DNA of 5,391 bases, taken from contig DCTK01000031.1 of assembly GCA_002329575.1 (NCBI GenBank), positions 1 through 5,391 of the forward strand, written 5' to 3'. Below are positions 5,122 through 5,391 of this stretch, in pieces. The position numbers and the translations under genes are program-made. Origin of the DNA: Sutterella sp. UBA1442 (lineage in GTDB: Bacteria; Pseudomonadota; Gammaproteobacteria; Burkholderiales; Burkholderiaceae_F). Within the stretch, counting starts at the first letter, position 1, and each line of letters starts with the position of its first letter. The notes under the pieces were generated by a model that was not told the DNA's origin, did not search any database, and saw only the letters and a program-made list of their open reading frames with translations.

Positions 5122-5391
5122 ATGTATGATCCCAAATCGGCCAAAGCCGAAGAATTTATCAGTCACGAAGAAATCTTAGATACGCTTGCCTTTGCGCAAG
5201 AGCACAAAGCCGACCGCGCCATGATTGCAGCGGCGCTTCAGAAGGCAGAAACATTCAAAGGCCTCACGCACCGAGAACACGCCACTCTTTTAGCCTGTGA
5301 AGAGCAAGATCTCAATGATCGAATTTTTGCCGCCGCAAAAAAAGTTAAAGAGCATATTTACGGCAATCGAATTGTTTTATTTGCACCCCTC
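5122..5391 (+). CDS. hydG: [FeFe]-hydrogenase maturation radical SAM enzyme HydG, N-terminal part (3' end outside window)
   Basis: Ninety codons are visible and remain open at the right edge. GGAG (5111-5114) lies 7 nt before the ATG, and the Met-Tyr-Asp start matches the usual beginning of HydG proteins. The visible part carries typical HydG N-terminal segments: EEFISHEEILDTL at 10-22, GLTHREHATLL at 47-57 and IYGNRIVLFAPL at 79-90. The radical-SAM CX3CX2C cluster motif would come just beyond the edge. HydG cleaves tyrosine with S-adenosylmethionine and supplies CO and cyanide to an iron synthon for the 2Fe subcluster of [FeFe]-hydrogenase; HydE and HydF act with it. ThiH is a related tyrosine lyase, but the FISHEEIL and HREHATLL segments favour HydG. 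It is probably the first gene of its transcript here, with hydE/hydF or the hydrogenase expected downstream, unseen. Confidence 0.88.
   Translation, partial: MYDPKSAKAEEFISHEEILDTLAFAQEHKADRAMIAAALQKAETFKGLTHREHATLLACEEQDLNDRIFAAAKKVKEHIYGNRIVLFAPL

Noticed and set aside
4997..5179. 60-codon open frame with a hydrophobic stretch overlapping the hydG start
   Set aside because: It starts at a TTG only three bases after the TATAAT box, so it would lie at or before the transcript start, and it overlaps the well-supported hydG in another frame. Hydrophobicity is expected from AT-rich DNA.

Overview
The window reads as bacterial chromosome, most likely from an anaerobic betaproteobacterium. A YhdP-family C-terminus followed by a nitrilase-superfamily gene is, to my knowledge, a common betaproteobacterial pairing. 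Both proteins, and the acyltransferase/CdsA-like pair after them, have a beta/gammaproteobacterial flavour. Base composition is roughly balanced in the genes. The start of a HydG gene ([FeFe]-hydrogenase maturation) points to an anaerobic lifestyle. A gut Sutterellaceae-type organism would fit, but that is a guess from gene content.

Layout, left to right. (1) 2-865 (+): the C-terminal part of a YhdP/AsmA-like envelope protein, cut by the left edge. (2) 892-1698 (+): a carbon-nitrogen hydrolase of the Nit1/deaminated-glutathione-amidase type, in which the catalytic Glu is replaced by Gln. (3) 1699-1838: a spacer with a weak hairpin and an 18-bp perfect palindrome. (4) 1839-2444 and 2446-3405 (+): a one-base-spaced, probably translationally coupled pair, a PlsC-like lysophospholipid acyltransferase with a TTG start and a CdsA-like membrane protein of the YnbB type with a heavily altered active-site signature. 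(5) 3431-3463: a strong terminator that can work in both directions. (6) 3492-4667 (-): a 12-TM MFS transporter, convergent with the lipid pair. (7) 4680-5121: a divergent intergenic region, AT-rich toward its right end, with an FNR-like dyad, a perfect TATAAT box and a candidate promoter for the MFS gene. (8) 5122-5391 (+): the first 90 codons of hydG, cut by the right edge.

YhdP is implicated in moving phospholipids to the outer membrane, and the PlsC/CdsA-like pair resembles steps of phospholipid synthesis, so the left two thirds has a membrane-lipid theme. The right end belongs to a different module, hydrogenase maturation. I see no mobile element, CRISPR array, tRNA or rRNA. The most notable points are two neighbouring enzyme-family proteins with substitutions at family-defining catalytic positions, and the hydG gene with its regulatory region.
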